From Hofstenia miamia (lineage: Eukaryota; Xenacoelomorpha; Acoela; Hofsteniidae), in the NCBI GenBank assembly GCA_900660155.1, contig CABFPE010000077.1:983798-1047797 (forward strand): a stretch of 64,000 nt of DNA. The letters run 5' to 3'. The position numbers were made by a program, and so were the translations under genes. The notes below the pieces were generated by a model, which was not told the DNA's origin, did no database searches, and was given only the letters and a program-made list of their open reading frames with translations. Below, one piece after another: positions 1-10,945 of the stretch; position 1 is the stretch's first letter; the number at the start of each line of letters is the position of its first letter.

Positions 1-38
1 ATATATATATGTATACATATATATCGAAGACATCTAAC

Positions 39-61
39 TAATCAGAACGTGACAATTCAAA
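39..61 (+). repeat. Left terminal inverted repeat of the P-like element
   Basis: This 23-bp sequence is the exact reverse complement of 4528-4550. Its outer edge reads TAATCAG. Similarity continues only weakly inward. Confidence 0.85.
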
Positions 62-1037
62 AAGGTAGGCCCATTTCCATTGCAATTAGTAATTAAGTTT
101 TTTACCGCTAGTTGTTCAGAAATGAATTCCATTGCACAAATTAAACATTAATTAAAATTGCTGTGTGCATAATTGTGAACAAATTTACAGTGTTTAAATA
201 TCGAGGAGGCCCGGCCCCTCTCTAAAATAGGAATAGCTCGTTAAAGCTGTGCAAAAAATACAAATCGAATTCTTTTGTACCCAATAGGGTGCATCAAATT
301 TTTGTAATCAAATTCATAATATCGGTGGACTTCACCAAATTTACAAGAAACTCTTCTGTGACTTTTCAAAAACCTAGTACAATTTTTCGTAATTTTAAAA
401 ATTTCATTAATTTTTGCAAGATTTTTGCAATTTGGGATGTTTCATTTTGTTGAATTTTATTAAAATATTCAACAAAATTTGACAATTAGGCACACATTCA
501 TAATTTTATGTGAACATTTTGTACTTTATTAATTCCTTTAGTACTAAAAATGCACTAAAAATTTCTCATTTGTAGTGCATAATGAAATCCTATAATTTGA
601 AATATATTAATGCATTCAACTTAGTGCATATTACACATACATACCCTTGTTTCTAAAAAGAATTCTATTTTGTTGAAAAATTTGATACAACTTCACGCAA
701 TTGGCCACTATCAATATTACTACTTTGGGCTAAAAACAATTAGAATTTTAAAAAAAATTTGTTGAGTTTTGAGAATTTGCACAAATTGTATATTTACATT
801 TTTAAAGTCAGGAAATGATGGAAAGTTCACGCATAGTTTTGAATTTTAAAAATAGAATATTCAATACTTTTTAACCAACCGTGTCCCGAATTATGCACTT
901 ACCATTTTATCTTGCATTGGGCCCCCAAAAAAATATTTCTGTATCCGCTACTGAATGAAACATATACTCATGTATTTGCCTTGCCAAAGAATGAATTTTG
1001 CCGACTAAGAGGTTGTCTTTACCAAAAAATATTAATA

Positions 1038-2014
1038 CAGGATGTGTCAAAAGTACTTGACTTTTAAACGAACTAAAAAAATCCATTGCAAAATCCTTGC
1101 AAAAATTGCAAAAAATCCTTGCACAATGATGCTAAATGCTGCAGCTACTACAATTCCAAATAAAGGAATTGGCGAATTCATAAAGCATGTGGTATGAGGA
1201 CATACAAAATTGCCTTGCATCAGACTATCACTGAATCAGACTATCATCATCGTCTCGAATTTGCACAATGGATTTTAGCTAATGCTAATTTGCTCAATAA
1301 TGTGCTTTGGCCAGATGAGGAAATTTTTCAATGGATGGAATGGTCAACCGTCATAATTGTACCATATGGGCGTCTGAGAACCCTCAGCAAGTAATAACAG
1401 AAGGCTTGCACCCTGAAAAATTATGTGTGGCATTCAGTGAAAATTATGTGCTAAAGCCATTTTTCTTTTCGGGTACAGTAAATCAGGATAATTACACCAG
1501 TATGCTCCGTGACCAAATGTTTCCCCAACTAAGACAGAAACGAAAAATGCAGTCTGTTATTTTTTAGCATGACGGTGCGCCACCACACTACTCCAAACAA
1601 ACCAGGGATTTCATCAGCACTCAGTTGCCAGCTGAGCGTGTTATTGGCAGAGGTTTTGGTCATGCATGGCCTCCTAGATCACCTGACCTGAGTCCACTTC
1701 ACTTTTATTTGTGGTCTACTCTAAAGTCACGGGTATATCATACATAAATTCCTACCATCCTGGATGATTTAAAAGGAGGATTATACAAGAAGTTGATTCA
1801 CTTAACATTGATGAATTACATCGAGCTGTCCAGAATATGATACCAAGATGTGAACTTACTATTAAGCAGAATGGAGGACTATTTGAACATTTGTTTTAAT
1901 ATATCTGTAATTCTCTTTATTAGAGTTTGTTTATTTACATATATTATTGTTTGGTTTCATATAAATAAAAAGTTATTGTAATTTGGAAAGTCAAGCTACT
2001 TTTGGCAGACCCTG
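1038..2014 (+). mobile_element. Tc1/mariner-type transposon (defective, nested)
   Basis: The element lies between TA dinucleotides (1036-1037 and 2015-2016). Its ends are imperfect inverted repeats of about 30 bp: the left starts CAGGATGTGTCAAAAGTA, and the right, read in reverse, starts CAGGGTCTGCCAAAAGTAG. At about 980 bp it is shorter than the usual 1.2-1.4 kb, and the N-terminal part of the transposase gene is missing. It interrupts the P-like element, so it inserted later. Confidence 0.9.
1194..1899 (+). pseudogene. mariner transposase, broken
   Basis: The reading runs over at least two frames and internal stops (for example the TAG after KMQSVIF, near 1565). Visible landmarks are RLEFAQWIL, then VNRHNCTIWASENP, then HDGAPPHYSKQTRDF, then WPPRSPDLSPLHFYLW, ending GGLFEHLF and a stop at 1899. 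About 37 residues separate the Asp of HDGAPPHY from the Asp of SPDLSP, as in DD37D-like mariners. The N-terminal helix-turn-helix region is absent. It cannot encode an active enzyme. Confidence 0.85.
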
Positions 2015-2058
2015 TATTTGGGAGAAACGTTGTCCATTAAACTGTAAGTTGAAAAGAT

Positions 2059-3234
2059 ATGATGGAAGATCCTTACTCCAATATATGCACTTTCAATTTT
2101 CAAAGTTCTTGCCTTCGACAAACAGATCTGAAAGAAAGACACAGTGTTAGGGTTGTTTCAGTTAAATTAGAAACACAAAGAAATAAGTTGGTTGATGAAA
2201 TACAAAGCTTTAGTGATAATGATTGCATAGCAAATTGCGATAACTATTTAAAACATTTCTCCGATTTGGATGAAACGATAATATGGAAAAGCGTAAACAC
2301 AGATATATATTTATAAAACTGACATTAATTGTGGTTTACGCAAAACTTTATTCTGGATGTGCATGAAAAAAATTGACGACCAGATATTATTTTTATAATA
2401 TATTTTATTAAAATGGTCAAAGCCTTCCCCCTCGTTGTAAATATCTAATGAAACATTGTCGATCTTTAGAAATAACAGATATAGTCAGATGGCAGAAATC
2501 TTAAACTTCGATCTTAATTTTCAAATCAATTTCGGAGTATTGGTAGTAAACATTTGTCTTTCCCTACAAACTCAACAACGCGCTGACAATATAAAGTTGG
2601 AGTTTATTAGGGATCAGCTAAAGTGTTTGCAGCTAAACCTATGTATGTTCACCATTCCGATCTCTTGGTGAAATATATGCAAATTGCGGCAGCTTCTCGT
2701 GTGACAAGTATAAGATCTATTCAAAGATGTTTTTCAAAAATATGTTCAGATGCTCAAGAAAGAATCACAAATTTGCGTGAAAATCTAAGTGAATGTAAAA
2801 AAAGAGGTTTTACTGATATTGATAAAATTTCTATCAAGCCATCGATTAGGTATGCTGGTGAACATTTATTTGGAAGGGCGCTAGATAAACCGGATATTAA
2901 TGCTAAAACAGTTCTCGCAATCATGATTCTATTTTTTACATTGGGACGTAAGTGTGTTGTGGCATTACATCCTTTATACCCCAAGTTTTGGACATTTTAA
3001 TTTCCAAAAGCACTTCTGAAATGCCATTCCAGTTAATATTAATTTTTTTCAATGTTTAAGGATTACCATGGTGAAAATGAACGGTTTATTAGGATGAACT
3101 CAGTAAACAATCTAAAGGTTCTTATGTTGTTTGACACAGTTCATTTAAGTAAAAGAATTGCAAGATTCAATTTTTCAATAAAAGAGGAAACCTTAGTACC
3201 GATTAGAATGTTCTTGTCCGGTTGTACAAAATAG
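2059..3234 (+). pseudogene. P-like transposase fragments
   Basis: Open stretches at 2059-2316, 2623-3000 and 3052-3234 are in different frames. The second carries DKISIKPSIRYAGEH followed by ALDKPDINAKTVLAIM, which resembles the first catalytic region of THAP/P-like transposases (a D-E-I-x-I-K-P type box followed by a hydrophobic strand). The third carries VLMLFDTVHLSKRI, like the next conserved box. No THAP zinc finger is visible. The piece is decayed and also lacks a recognisable C-terminal end. Another transposase of the same fold cannot be excluded. Confidence 0.5.
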
Positions 3235-4527
3235 AAGCAGATTTGGTCTTAAAATCTTCAAAATTAACACATACGTCTGTTTCCCTTAGTTTAATTCAAT
3301 GTCAGAGTGTTTCTTATGCCTTGTAGGTGCTCAAGACCGTACTTTAACCTCATTAAAGTATCGCTTTCCAAATGAAGTGGGAACAATGAAATTTAATGAA
3401 ATTCTCATAGATTGGGGGAAAATATAGTTAACTTAAAATATAGTTATATGGCTTTCAGAAAAAGGATCAACGCAAACTTTCCATTACTAAAACATTCAAA
3501 ACAATGTTAAACTTTCTTTCTGAATTATTGCCAATGTTCTCTAATCTGACTGGAAATGCCAATCATCCCAAGCATTCCTTAACACATGAAGCAGGAACTG
3601 CTCTAAAGTGGAATGCTTAATCCATTCATCAAACTATTTACTGAATGACCTAAAATAGGATTTTTTCGGTCCTGGAAGCTCTCAAAGCAATGTTATTAAA
3701 TCAAAATTTGCTCAGTATACATGTAGATACATGGCTGGATCCAATTTTTATATTTCCTAACCTGATATTATCAATAATCATAAAATAAATTGATTCTATC
3801 TGCAATATCTTGAAATTATTTGAAATTATTGCTATTAAAAATATTTACAAGTGTACATTTTGTTACCTCTTAATACTTTAAAATGTCTTTCATTGACAAT
3901 TTATTGTATAATTGTAATACAAAGGATTTTAAAGAAATGGTAATTTGCTCTTACATAGCTGGATTTTATTTTTTTCAAACATTCACAAAGCAAAATTGGG
4001 GAGAGAATTAAGAACGAAGACTTTGGGAAATTTAAAAAAATCCTAATCGGGGAAATCTCATCCATCCAAAATCAACGTTGTTTGATTTTATTGTGCTCTC
4101 ATATTCTTTCTACTTGAAATATACAAAAAATTCTTGTCGCAAATGTTTCTAAATGCTTCAAAATTTTTAGTGTTTACTAAAAATTGACATGCTTGAAAGA
4201 GCCTTTAACATACGCTGCAATGCTCTTTGAAAGGGATTTGTTACTAAATATGCACATACAAGTCGGCCTGAATTAAAAAAAAATTAGCCAAGTTTTGTTA
4301 AAATTAATTTTTTTGTAAATTTTTATATTTTATGTTTTACATGTTTGATTTGAAGCATATTTATATTAAAAAACATAAAATAACGCTACTTATACATTTT
4401 ATTGTTCATTTTACAGCTCAATTACTTATTGTATTTTTAGTCTATTTAGTTTATCAAATTAATACATAGTACTGTCTTGAGTTTTATTTCGATACAATAA
4501 TTTGGGCCTTCAATGATTTCCTATCTC

Positions 4528-4550
4528 TTTGAATTGTCACGTTCTGATTA
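4528..4550 (-). repeat. Right terminal inverted repeat of the P-like element
   Basis: This is the exact inverted match of 39-61, directly followed by an (AT)n stretch. Confidence 0.85.
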
Positions 4551-4636
4551 AATATATATATTATCTATGTGTATAATACAGAAGAACACTGAAAAATTCA
4601 AATTAAATAAAAATTAGCATAAATAAATACTAATAT

Positions 4637-4709
4637 ATTATTGTTATTATTATTATTGTTGTTGTTGTTATTATTATTACTATAATAATATTAATTATTA
4701 TTATTACCT
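4637..4709. repeat. (TTA)n/(TTG)n microsatellite
   Basis: A run of TTA and TTG triplets of about 70 bp, followed by a short unassigned stretch up to the LINE. Confidence 0.9.
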
Positions 4710-4789
4710 CATTACTTTTTCACAGGTTCATGCTGGTATCCCTCTCAGTTCGGGGAACTCACCAGTTCCCAGGGAGTCTGAGCTTTCCA

Positions 4790-4809
4790 AATATATATAT
4801 ATATATATA
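4790..4809. repeat. (AT)n microsatellite
   Basis: A short AT dinucleotide run lies next to the 3' end of the minus-strand LINE and may be its tail or target site. Confidence 0.8.
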
Positions 4810-4810
4810 A

Positions 4811-6622
4811 CAGGGAGGCCTTCTGTACTACATCAACTCCTCACTTTGGTAATCTCAACTCCTTCAGTAAACTCTTACTCCCTGCTCCTATGAATACCAC
4901 GACTACGTCGACCTTCTTTAACTTCCACAGCCTCTCTATTTCCTTTGACAACTGCCTGTACTTTTGTATCTTCTTGCTTTCTACATTCCAGTTCTTTGGT
5001 ACTGCTTTGTCTACCACTACTATGTCTGGCCTCCATGCTTTTATCACCAAGGTATTTAAACCTTCTCATTCTCTATGGCTCCCTGTGGCTTATGGTCATA
5101 TCACTTGTCTTCAGCTTCTAACCCATGCTGCCTGCTCAAGCTCCAATATACCATTTTTCCCACCTTGTCATGCCCGAACTTATACTCATTCTGTGCCAAC
5201 TTCTCGCACCCTTCTATCAGATGATCTACTGTCTCCAACCCTTTTTTACATAGCCTAAACTTACTTCTAATCTTGTGTCTACATGCTTCTTCACCCAATC
5301 TGTTCTAATTACTTGCTCCTGTGCCACCATTAGCAGTGCTTCTGTTTCTTTCCATTTGTCCTGCCCCTTTTAGCCACTTGTTGTTCTCGTCTCTGTCACA
5401 ATTTTCTGTACTCATCCAGTGTTTTCCATGTATCATCTTCTGCCTATACCTTGTTTGTCTTTCTGCTTCCATTCTTTTCTGGTATACATTTTTTCCATCA
5501 GCCTCTGTTCTTGTTTTCCTTAACTCCATAGTAACCTCCCCTTTAGGATGCTCTTCTACATATTCCTTTAGTCCTACTGTGTCTGCTTCCACAGCTTCCT
5601 CCACACCTAGCAATCCTCTACCTCCTTAATGCCTTGCCATGTACAATCTATCAACATCTCCATTTAAGTTGAAAAACTCCTCTTCTGCTAGTACCTTCCT
5701 TGTGTCCTTGTCTAGCTCCCTCAGCTCATTCTTGTTTCACTTAACTATTCCTGCTGAGTATCTCAACATTGGTAGAATCCATATATTAATTTCATTTATG
5801 CAGTTCTTCCCATTCAGTGCTGACTTCTCTAGTACTTTCCTTACTTTTCTCTTGCATTCTTTTCTTAACCTCATCTTCATTTCCCCCATGATCTGTTCTA
5901 TCTTTCTCTATCACTCCTAAGTACTCTTGTACCACTCCTTGACTTCCTCAATCATATCACCACTGCTTGTCCGTAAACCATCTCCATCTATACACTTGCC
6001 TCTGGTCATTGTGGCTGCAGCACACATTCCTAATACAAATTCTAACCCGGAATCTCTACTTGCTATCTGCAATGTTTCTACTTGCTTCTGCAGCATCTTC
6101 TTTGAGCTAGCATACATCCTCAGGTTGTCCATGTACCATAGGTGACTCACTGCTCTACCAGTCTTCTCCAACTTATACTCTATGACTGTCTCTTTTAACC
6201 TCTGTGTGGTGGGGATTAAGCTAACTACAAACAGTACTATTGCTAAGCTTTCCCCCTGGAATATGCCCTGCCCAAACCTTAACCTGTGCCCATTTATCAT
6301 TGTCTGCCACTTTCCCATCTCCCTTTCTAGAAACACAACCCATTTCCGTGAAACTCTATTGACCTCTAGCATTCTCAATACCCACTTATGTTCTATACTA
6401 TCATATGCCTTCCTGTAATCCATCCATGCCATTTCTAAATTTGTCTTCCTTCGCCTACAAATCTCCATCAATGCCTGGTCCATTAACAACTGATCCTTGC
6501 ATCCTCTAGTCTTTGTCCTAGATCTCTTTTGCTCCTCTGGTATCAACCCATTCTGTTCAAAGTAACATGTCAACCTATTTGACATCACAGAAGTTAGCAA
6601 TTTCCAAGTTGCTGGCAAACAT
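4811..6622 (-). mobile_element. R2/NeSL-like LINE, 5' truncated
   Basis: Read on the minus strand, it starts inside the reverse transcriptase (CLPATWKLLTSVMSNRL, near 6620) and runs to the end of the ORF near 4830. Reverse transcriptase blocks follow in order: GLIPEEQKRSRTKTRG, MAWMDYRKAYDSIEHKW, GIFQGESLA, then the active-site box, which reads WYMDNLRMY. The usual second Asp of the YxDD box is Asn here, so the copy is dead. A restriction-like endonuclease part follows: LCKKGLETVDHLIEGC near 5230-5260, where the first Cys of the CCHC finger is Phe, then a WRPDIVVVDK block near 5020 and ERLWKLKKVDVVVV. Several frame shifts break it. The 5' end abuts an (ATT)n tract. The clade assignment is by motif order only. 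Confidence 0.88.
4841..5298 (-). pseudogene. LINE C-terminal zinc finger and restriction-like endonuclease
   Basis: Two adjacent open pieces in different frames. The first (5101-5298) has the Cys/His finger typical of R2-type proteins just before the nuclease, with one Cys lost (KFRLC instead of a CxxC). The second (4841-5050) has the PD-(D/E)xK-type block WRPDIVVVDK and a closing helix ERLWKLKKV. This arrangement marks the early-branching LINE clades with a C-terminal nuclease. Confidence 0.75.
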
Positions 6623-6644
6623 ATTATTATTATCATTACTATTA

Positions 6645-6682
<38 letters not shown>

Positions 6683-6744
6683 TCATACGTTGTAATTTGT
6701 ATGGATTTATGTATACTTAACGTGTGGCATAGATATGCGCACAA
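5917..6744 (-). pseudogene. R2/NeSL-like LINE reverse transcriptase fragment
   Basis: This is the longest open piece of the LINE (275 residues). The first residues come from the flanking (ATT)n tract and are not coding; genuine similarity starts at ACLPATWKLL. Reverse transcriptase blocks from the template-binding region to the palm are present. The catalytic YMDN replaces YMDD. The N-terminal DNA-binding part of a full element is missing. Confidence 0.85.
6622..6679. repeat. (ATT)n microsatellite
   Basis: About 58 bp of ATT triplets with a few variants, directly at the truncated 5' end of the LINE. Confidence 0.9.
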
Positions 6745-7285
6745 AAAAGCTATTGAAAATTAAATTGAGGAAGATTAATTGAAAGTATCTATTTTTAGAT
6801 AATTGGCTTCAAAAACCCTCTTTGAAAACAGCAGATGACAAATTCTTGATATCTATCTAATGAAAAAATTTTGATTCCTATATCCTTTTAATATAAAACT
6901 TGTAAAAAATTATAATATACCTGTTAAATGAATTTTCAAAATAATTTATTCATGCATATTCTGACGTATTGCAGTTAACTATAATATTAAAAAGTTACGA
7001 TTGAGCAGGAGATATTTTTCACGATTTAAAAAAGTACTATTTCAAAATTGGTCTTAATTTGAAAATTTAAAATTTTTGGCAGATTTATATGTTTATTGTT
7101 ATCATTTATAAACAAGACATTTTTTCAATTTTCTGTTAAATGTTTGTACCGAAAATGCTTTACAGGATATCAAAGATATCTTTCTGCCCTTTGTTGGGCT
7201 TGTGTATGTTCAAACAACAATGTTTGAACTGCTTAGATATATAAAGTTGTTGTTTTATATATAATAATAATGCTTTGATATCAAA
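6680..7285. other. AT-rich intergenic stretch, no feature seen
   Basis: No coding similarity, RNA gene or clear repeat was recognised. Confidence 0.5.
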
Positions 7286-7289
7286 ACCT

Positions 7290-7480
7290 ACTGTTTGCAA
7301 CCAATGGGCCGTTATTGGCTCACCAATGACCCATGAATGGACCATTATTGGCCCATCATTGGGTCATTGTCGGGAAAACATCATTGGTCCATTAATTCCA
7401 GGGCGGTCATCTGCCAATAATGGCCATCAAAGGTCAAATTCGAAGGCCCATTGTCGGACCATTAATGGCTTGCTATTTGG
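7290..7480. repeat. Palindrome-rich GGCC/ATTATTGG short repeat block
   Basis: About 190 bp with many variants of CCATTATTGGCCCA and its reverse complement (for example GGGCCGTTATTGGC, GACCATTATTGGCCCATC, GCCAATAATGGCC). The stretch can therefore fold on itself at several registers. A weaker, CpG-free version of the same motif occurs at about 31,130-31,215. The open reading frame through it is a by-product. Confidence 0.6.
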
Positions 7481-7899
7481 GAATGAATGTTAGTAAATGA
7501 AATATGCCCTTTTGTTGCAGCAATGAGCATTGATTGCTTAATTATATACCTTTGTGCTTTGTAAACAGCTGTTTTGATGCTCACTTCAAATATCCTTTTG
7601 CACACAATTTGTCAACGTATTTTACCAGGAAGAGACGTGCCACAAGTGCTGCGTCAAAACAAAATATTAAATTAAGCCGCAACCTATCAATGCACAGCAA
7701 AGTGCTGTCTTTTAGCTAAATTATATTCTTTGATAGTTCCTAAAGGAAATGTTAAGACTCTGTTCACCGAGTTCAATCCCCTGTTATATCATGTAGAAAT
7801 GAAAACATTTTAAAAAATAGTGGGGCCAAACGGCGGATGATCTATATTTGACACGAACATATAAGAAAAAACGGATCACGGTTCATATGGGATAATTAG

Positions 7900-8465
7900 G
7901 CTTGAAGAAGCTGTAAGCGCAGTTTTGAGTGAAGACTACCAGATGCAGTGAAGTATTGTAGTCTTCCAGAAACAACCTTGAGGCATCATTTTTACAACCC
8001 AAATACACTAAAGGTTGGTGCAAGGACGATTTTTACAGTGGAACAAGAAGAAGACCTTGTAAAGCGAATTCTTTTCATTACAGGCAGAGGTTTTTCATTG
8101 TCAGTATTTGACATAAGGGGGTTCGTATTTAACTTTGCCAAGACACTAAATCGTAGAAAGTTGTTACTTATGGACTTAAGCCAATTCCAAAAGCATGGCA
8201 TATTTTTCAAGCAGCCAGTAGAGATTGGTGCAATTCCTTTCAAAAACGAAATGATCAACTACGTCTTAGGAAAGCACAAAATATATCTGTAACAAGACCT
8301 ACGGCATTCAAAAAGAAAAGTATCAACAAATACTTTATTGATTTGGAGAAAATTCATGGCAAGAGCGACATTGCTTACATTCCTGAACTGATATACAATT
8401 GCAACGAATCTGGTCTAACAGACGTTCCAGACCAAAGCAAAAAAGTTAAGAAATATTATCTATAG
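7900..8465 (+). pseudogene. pogo/Tigger-type (CENP-B-like) transposase fragment
   Basis: The open piece 7948-8292 reads PETTLRHHFYNPN, then FTVEQEEDLVKRILFITGRGF, which matches the paired helix-turn-helix region of pogo-type transposases (the usual form is F-T-x-E-Q-E-x-x-L-V-x-R-I). After a frame change the text continues with a TRPTAFKKKSINKYF block and IYNCNESGLTDVP, the start of the DDE domain (usual form Y-N-x-D-E-T-G-L). Here the catalytic Asp position is Cys-Asn and the rest of the domain is lost. No terminal repeats could be tied to it. Confidence 0.75.
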
Positions 8466-10560
8466 CTACAAGCATTTTATTCAGTAGAAGACAGCCACTT
8501 TAAAAAATTCCTCCGATTTATCTCACCATCCGCGGTTTCTACCCATCATTATTTATGTATTACATCTCTTATGCTTTTGTCAGATGTTAAATGGGTACAT
8601 AAGAGGTAAATTCCATAAAATATTTGCATTGCTGATATACTTCAAAATTTAGGAATAAGCTTTTCGATAAAAATCCTTCAAATTACCCCCCCCTCCACCC
8701 TTTACCCTATAATGCACATGAGTGCAATGATTAATTAGACCTAATTTGAGATGCTTCAAAAGTTTGGTTAAACGTTAAACAGTTTTGCGATATATTGTGT
8801 CTATGTATGTAATTGATTGAGTATACCCAATAGCTATTGCTTATCTTCATTAAATAATCTTATTTTATATGTGAAAATTTTTATGATGGTGTTCTATTTC
8901 AATTATACAGTCAAACCTCAATTTAACAGAAGTCCTCTTGACCGTAACACCAAGTGCTCTATTTTGAGTACTAAAACTAACCTCTATTTCAAATACCAAA
9001 ATTCAAAATACATTCTAATGAATCTTATTGATATGAATTATATTCCACACAAGAATCGGTTTCAACTAGCTTTGTGCAATTATTGCAATTGTGTCGCCAA
9101 AATATGCAAGTATTTTCCGTCTTAAAAAACTGTTATAGTGTTGCATATGCCTGATAGTTTATTTGAAGTATTTCACTCATATTGCATTCGCTACTTCATT
9201 TCCTTCAACAATGAATTGACCTTTGTCAAAGTTACCAACCATCATGTTCATCATCAATTCCATCCAGATCACTGTTGATTGAGGTCTCACCTTTGAAAGA
9301 CGCTCTTGAAGATTTCAAGAAATGCATTTTTAATATGACATTAAAATAGAAGGATCATGGTTGCATTTAAAAGATTGTAGGCGTAATTTAATAGAACAAT
9401 ATTTCAATGCATATAGTGGCGAAGCTGAGAAAGTTTGCAATAACTTCGTTAAAATTAAGTCACGTGAATTTCTTCCATGCGCAATTTTGAATGTAAGCAT
9501 TATAAATTGTACATTTATTGACTGCCCAATATTGAGCATTGTGTTATTTTAATTTACAATATTTTGAATAAAATAAAGAACAATTTAACTAAAAATGTCA
9601 GGACGCTGGGTGCAACATTTAACTCGCCCTATTTTGAGTATAAGGAATTCTGATGTTATACCCAACTGTAACTTTGAAATTTTGCTCATAATTGCTTGTT
9701 TGCAAAAATTCGCCATTGGGCTAAAGACACTCCTCATCCAATAAATATTCTTGGTTACGCATATAAATAAGCCCTAGGAAATATACTGGAAATTTGAAAA
9801 GTTAATATAGCTTTTTACTTAACAGTTGAAATTTTTCGATGAGGGATGTCAGCGTTAGTTTTCTTAACAGACGTGGTTAATGTGCATTCTTCGAATTTTT
9901 TATTCATTGTATGTGCCATTAAAAGTCATTTCCAGTGCATGATTCAATTTTGTTAGCAAGACGATAGTCAAATTGAGATAGTCAATCAGAAAAACAAAGA
10001 ATGATTCAACTACAGTTGATTCCAAATATCATGTTCCTCAATATATCCGAGCTAAGGCAATCAAAATTCGATATTGACCATTTTTGTTTTTTAAGTAACA
10101 TTGTGTGAAACATACTATAAACATACTAATAGGCATGTAGTGTCATTGACCATTTATTTTATTATTCGCATTTTGCTTTAAAACATGACTAGGTTGTTGA
10201 TATTATATATTTAGAATTTCTGATTATCTTGATAATAAAATTATATATAGATTATGTTGTGGACTATTTTTCTCCAAGCATACATGAACAGTTGCAGAAA
10301 TGTAATCCAACTCCTTCATCTGTGGTAGAAAACTGCTTCAGGCTTCTTGAATAACCTTTGTCCAAACATTGAATGTTTTGTCCTGAGCCATAAAAATATT
10401 TATTTCTCATTAATCCCAACAATGTTTTGTTTTGCACTTGAATAATCAAGTTTCCGAATTATGCTACATAAATAAACATTTTTTGAAATCACCAGGTTAC
10501 ATTTTAGAAATTGATGGATTACATTTTGGTTGTTTTAATTTAAAATAGCTTTAGACAATT
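8466..10560. other. AT-rich intergenic stretch with a lone Tigger-type end
   Basis: No gene recognised. At about 8907-8920 the sequence TACAGTCAAACCTC equals the left end of the small element at 24,195, so one degenerate transposon end lies here; no matching right end was found. The short open frames at 8817-9125 and 9330-9552 show no recognisable features. Confidence 0.5.
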
Positions 10561-10561
10561 A

Positions 10562-10562
<1 letters not shown>

Positions 10563-10592
<30 letters not shown>

Positions 10593-10645
10593 TGAAATTA
10601 TAGTAGTTAAGTCATTGGTGTAATAATAATAATAATAATAATAAT
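10563..10645. repeat. (AT)n and (TAA)n microsatellites
   Basis: An AT run (10,563-10,589) is followed 30 bp later by a TAA run (10,620-10,645), downstream of the receptor gene. Confidence 0.9.
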
Positions 10646-10793
10646 TATATATATATATGGATATAATAATAAATATATAATTTTAATTGAGGCAATCAAA
10701 TCAGAAATATTAACAAGGTATGAAAGTAAATGTATCCGAAAAATTTCTTATCGAAATGTGCATGATCTTAGCTAAAAATTGAAACCTTTCCAA

Positions 10794-10799
10794 TTTATT
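10794..10799 (-). promoter_or_regulatory. Candidate polyadenylation signal of the LDLa receptor gene
   Basis: AATAAA on the minus strand, about 150 bp past the stop codon. In DNA this AT-rich the hexamer is common by chance. Confidence 0.35.
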
Positions 10800-10945
10800 G
10801 TATATTTAAATGATTCAATAAAGAAACATCAAACTACTAATACCAATATATTTACAATACTTTAGTGTAATACTTTAAGAATTTCTCCATGCAAATAGTT
10901 ATTAACAGTAACCATTATTTCGAATAGAATTGAAATTAAATAGTT

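Larger units (their letters stand above)
39..4550 (+). mobile_element. P-like DNA transposon, degenerate, with a nested mariner
   Basis: The segment is bounded by perfect 23-bp inverted repeats (39-61 and 4528-4550, core CAGAACGTGACAATTC). A TA dinucleotide lies at each outer edge. Inside, on the plus strand, are transposase-like fragments (about 2059-3234) that resemble the THAP/P-element type: a stretch with KPSIRYAGEH and ALDKP, and a later FDTVHLSKR stretch similar to the D-x-VHL-x-K box of P-like transposases. The coding part is broken by many stops and frame changes. A mariner copy (1038-2014) sits in the 5' half. The parts 62-1035 and 3240-4527 are AT-rich and hold no gene I recognise. 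P-superfamily membership is inferred from short motifs; P elements normally make 8-bp target duplications and I see only TA. Confidence 0.55.

Noticed and set aside
4890-6145. Plus-strand open frames of 72-122 residues across the LINE region
   Set aside because: They are antisense to the minus-strand LINE coding region.
7275-7493. 72-residue open frame
   Set aside because: It lies in the palindrome-rich short repeat; the apparent protein is a translation of that repeat.
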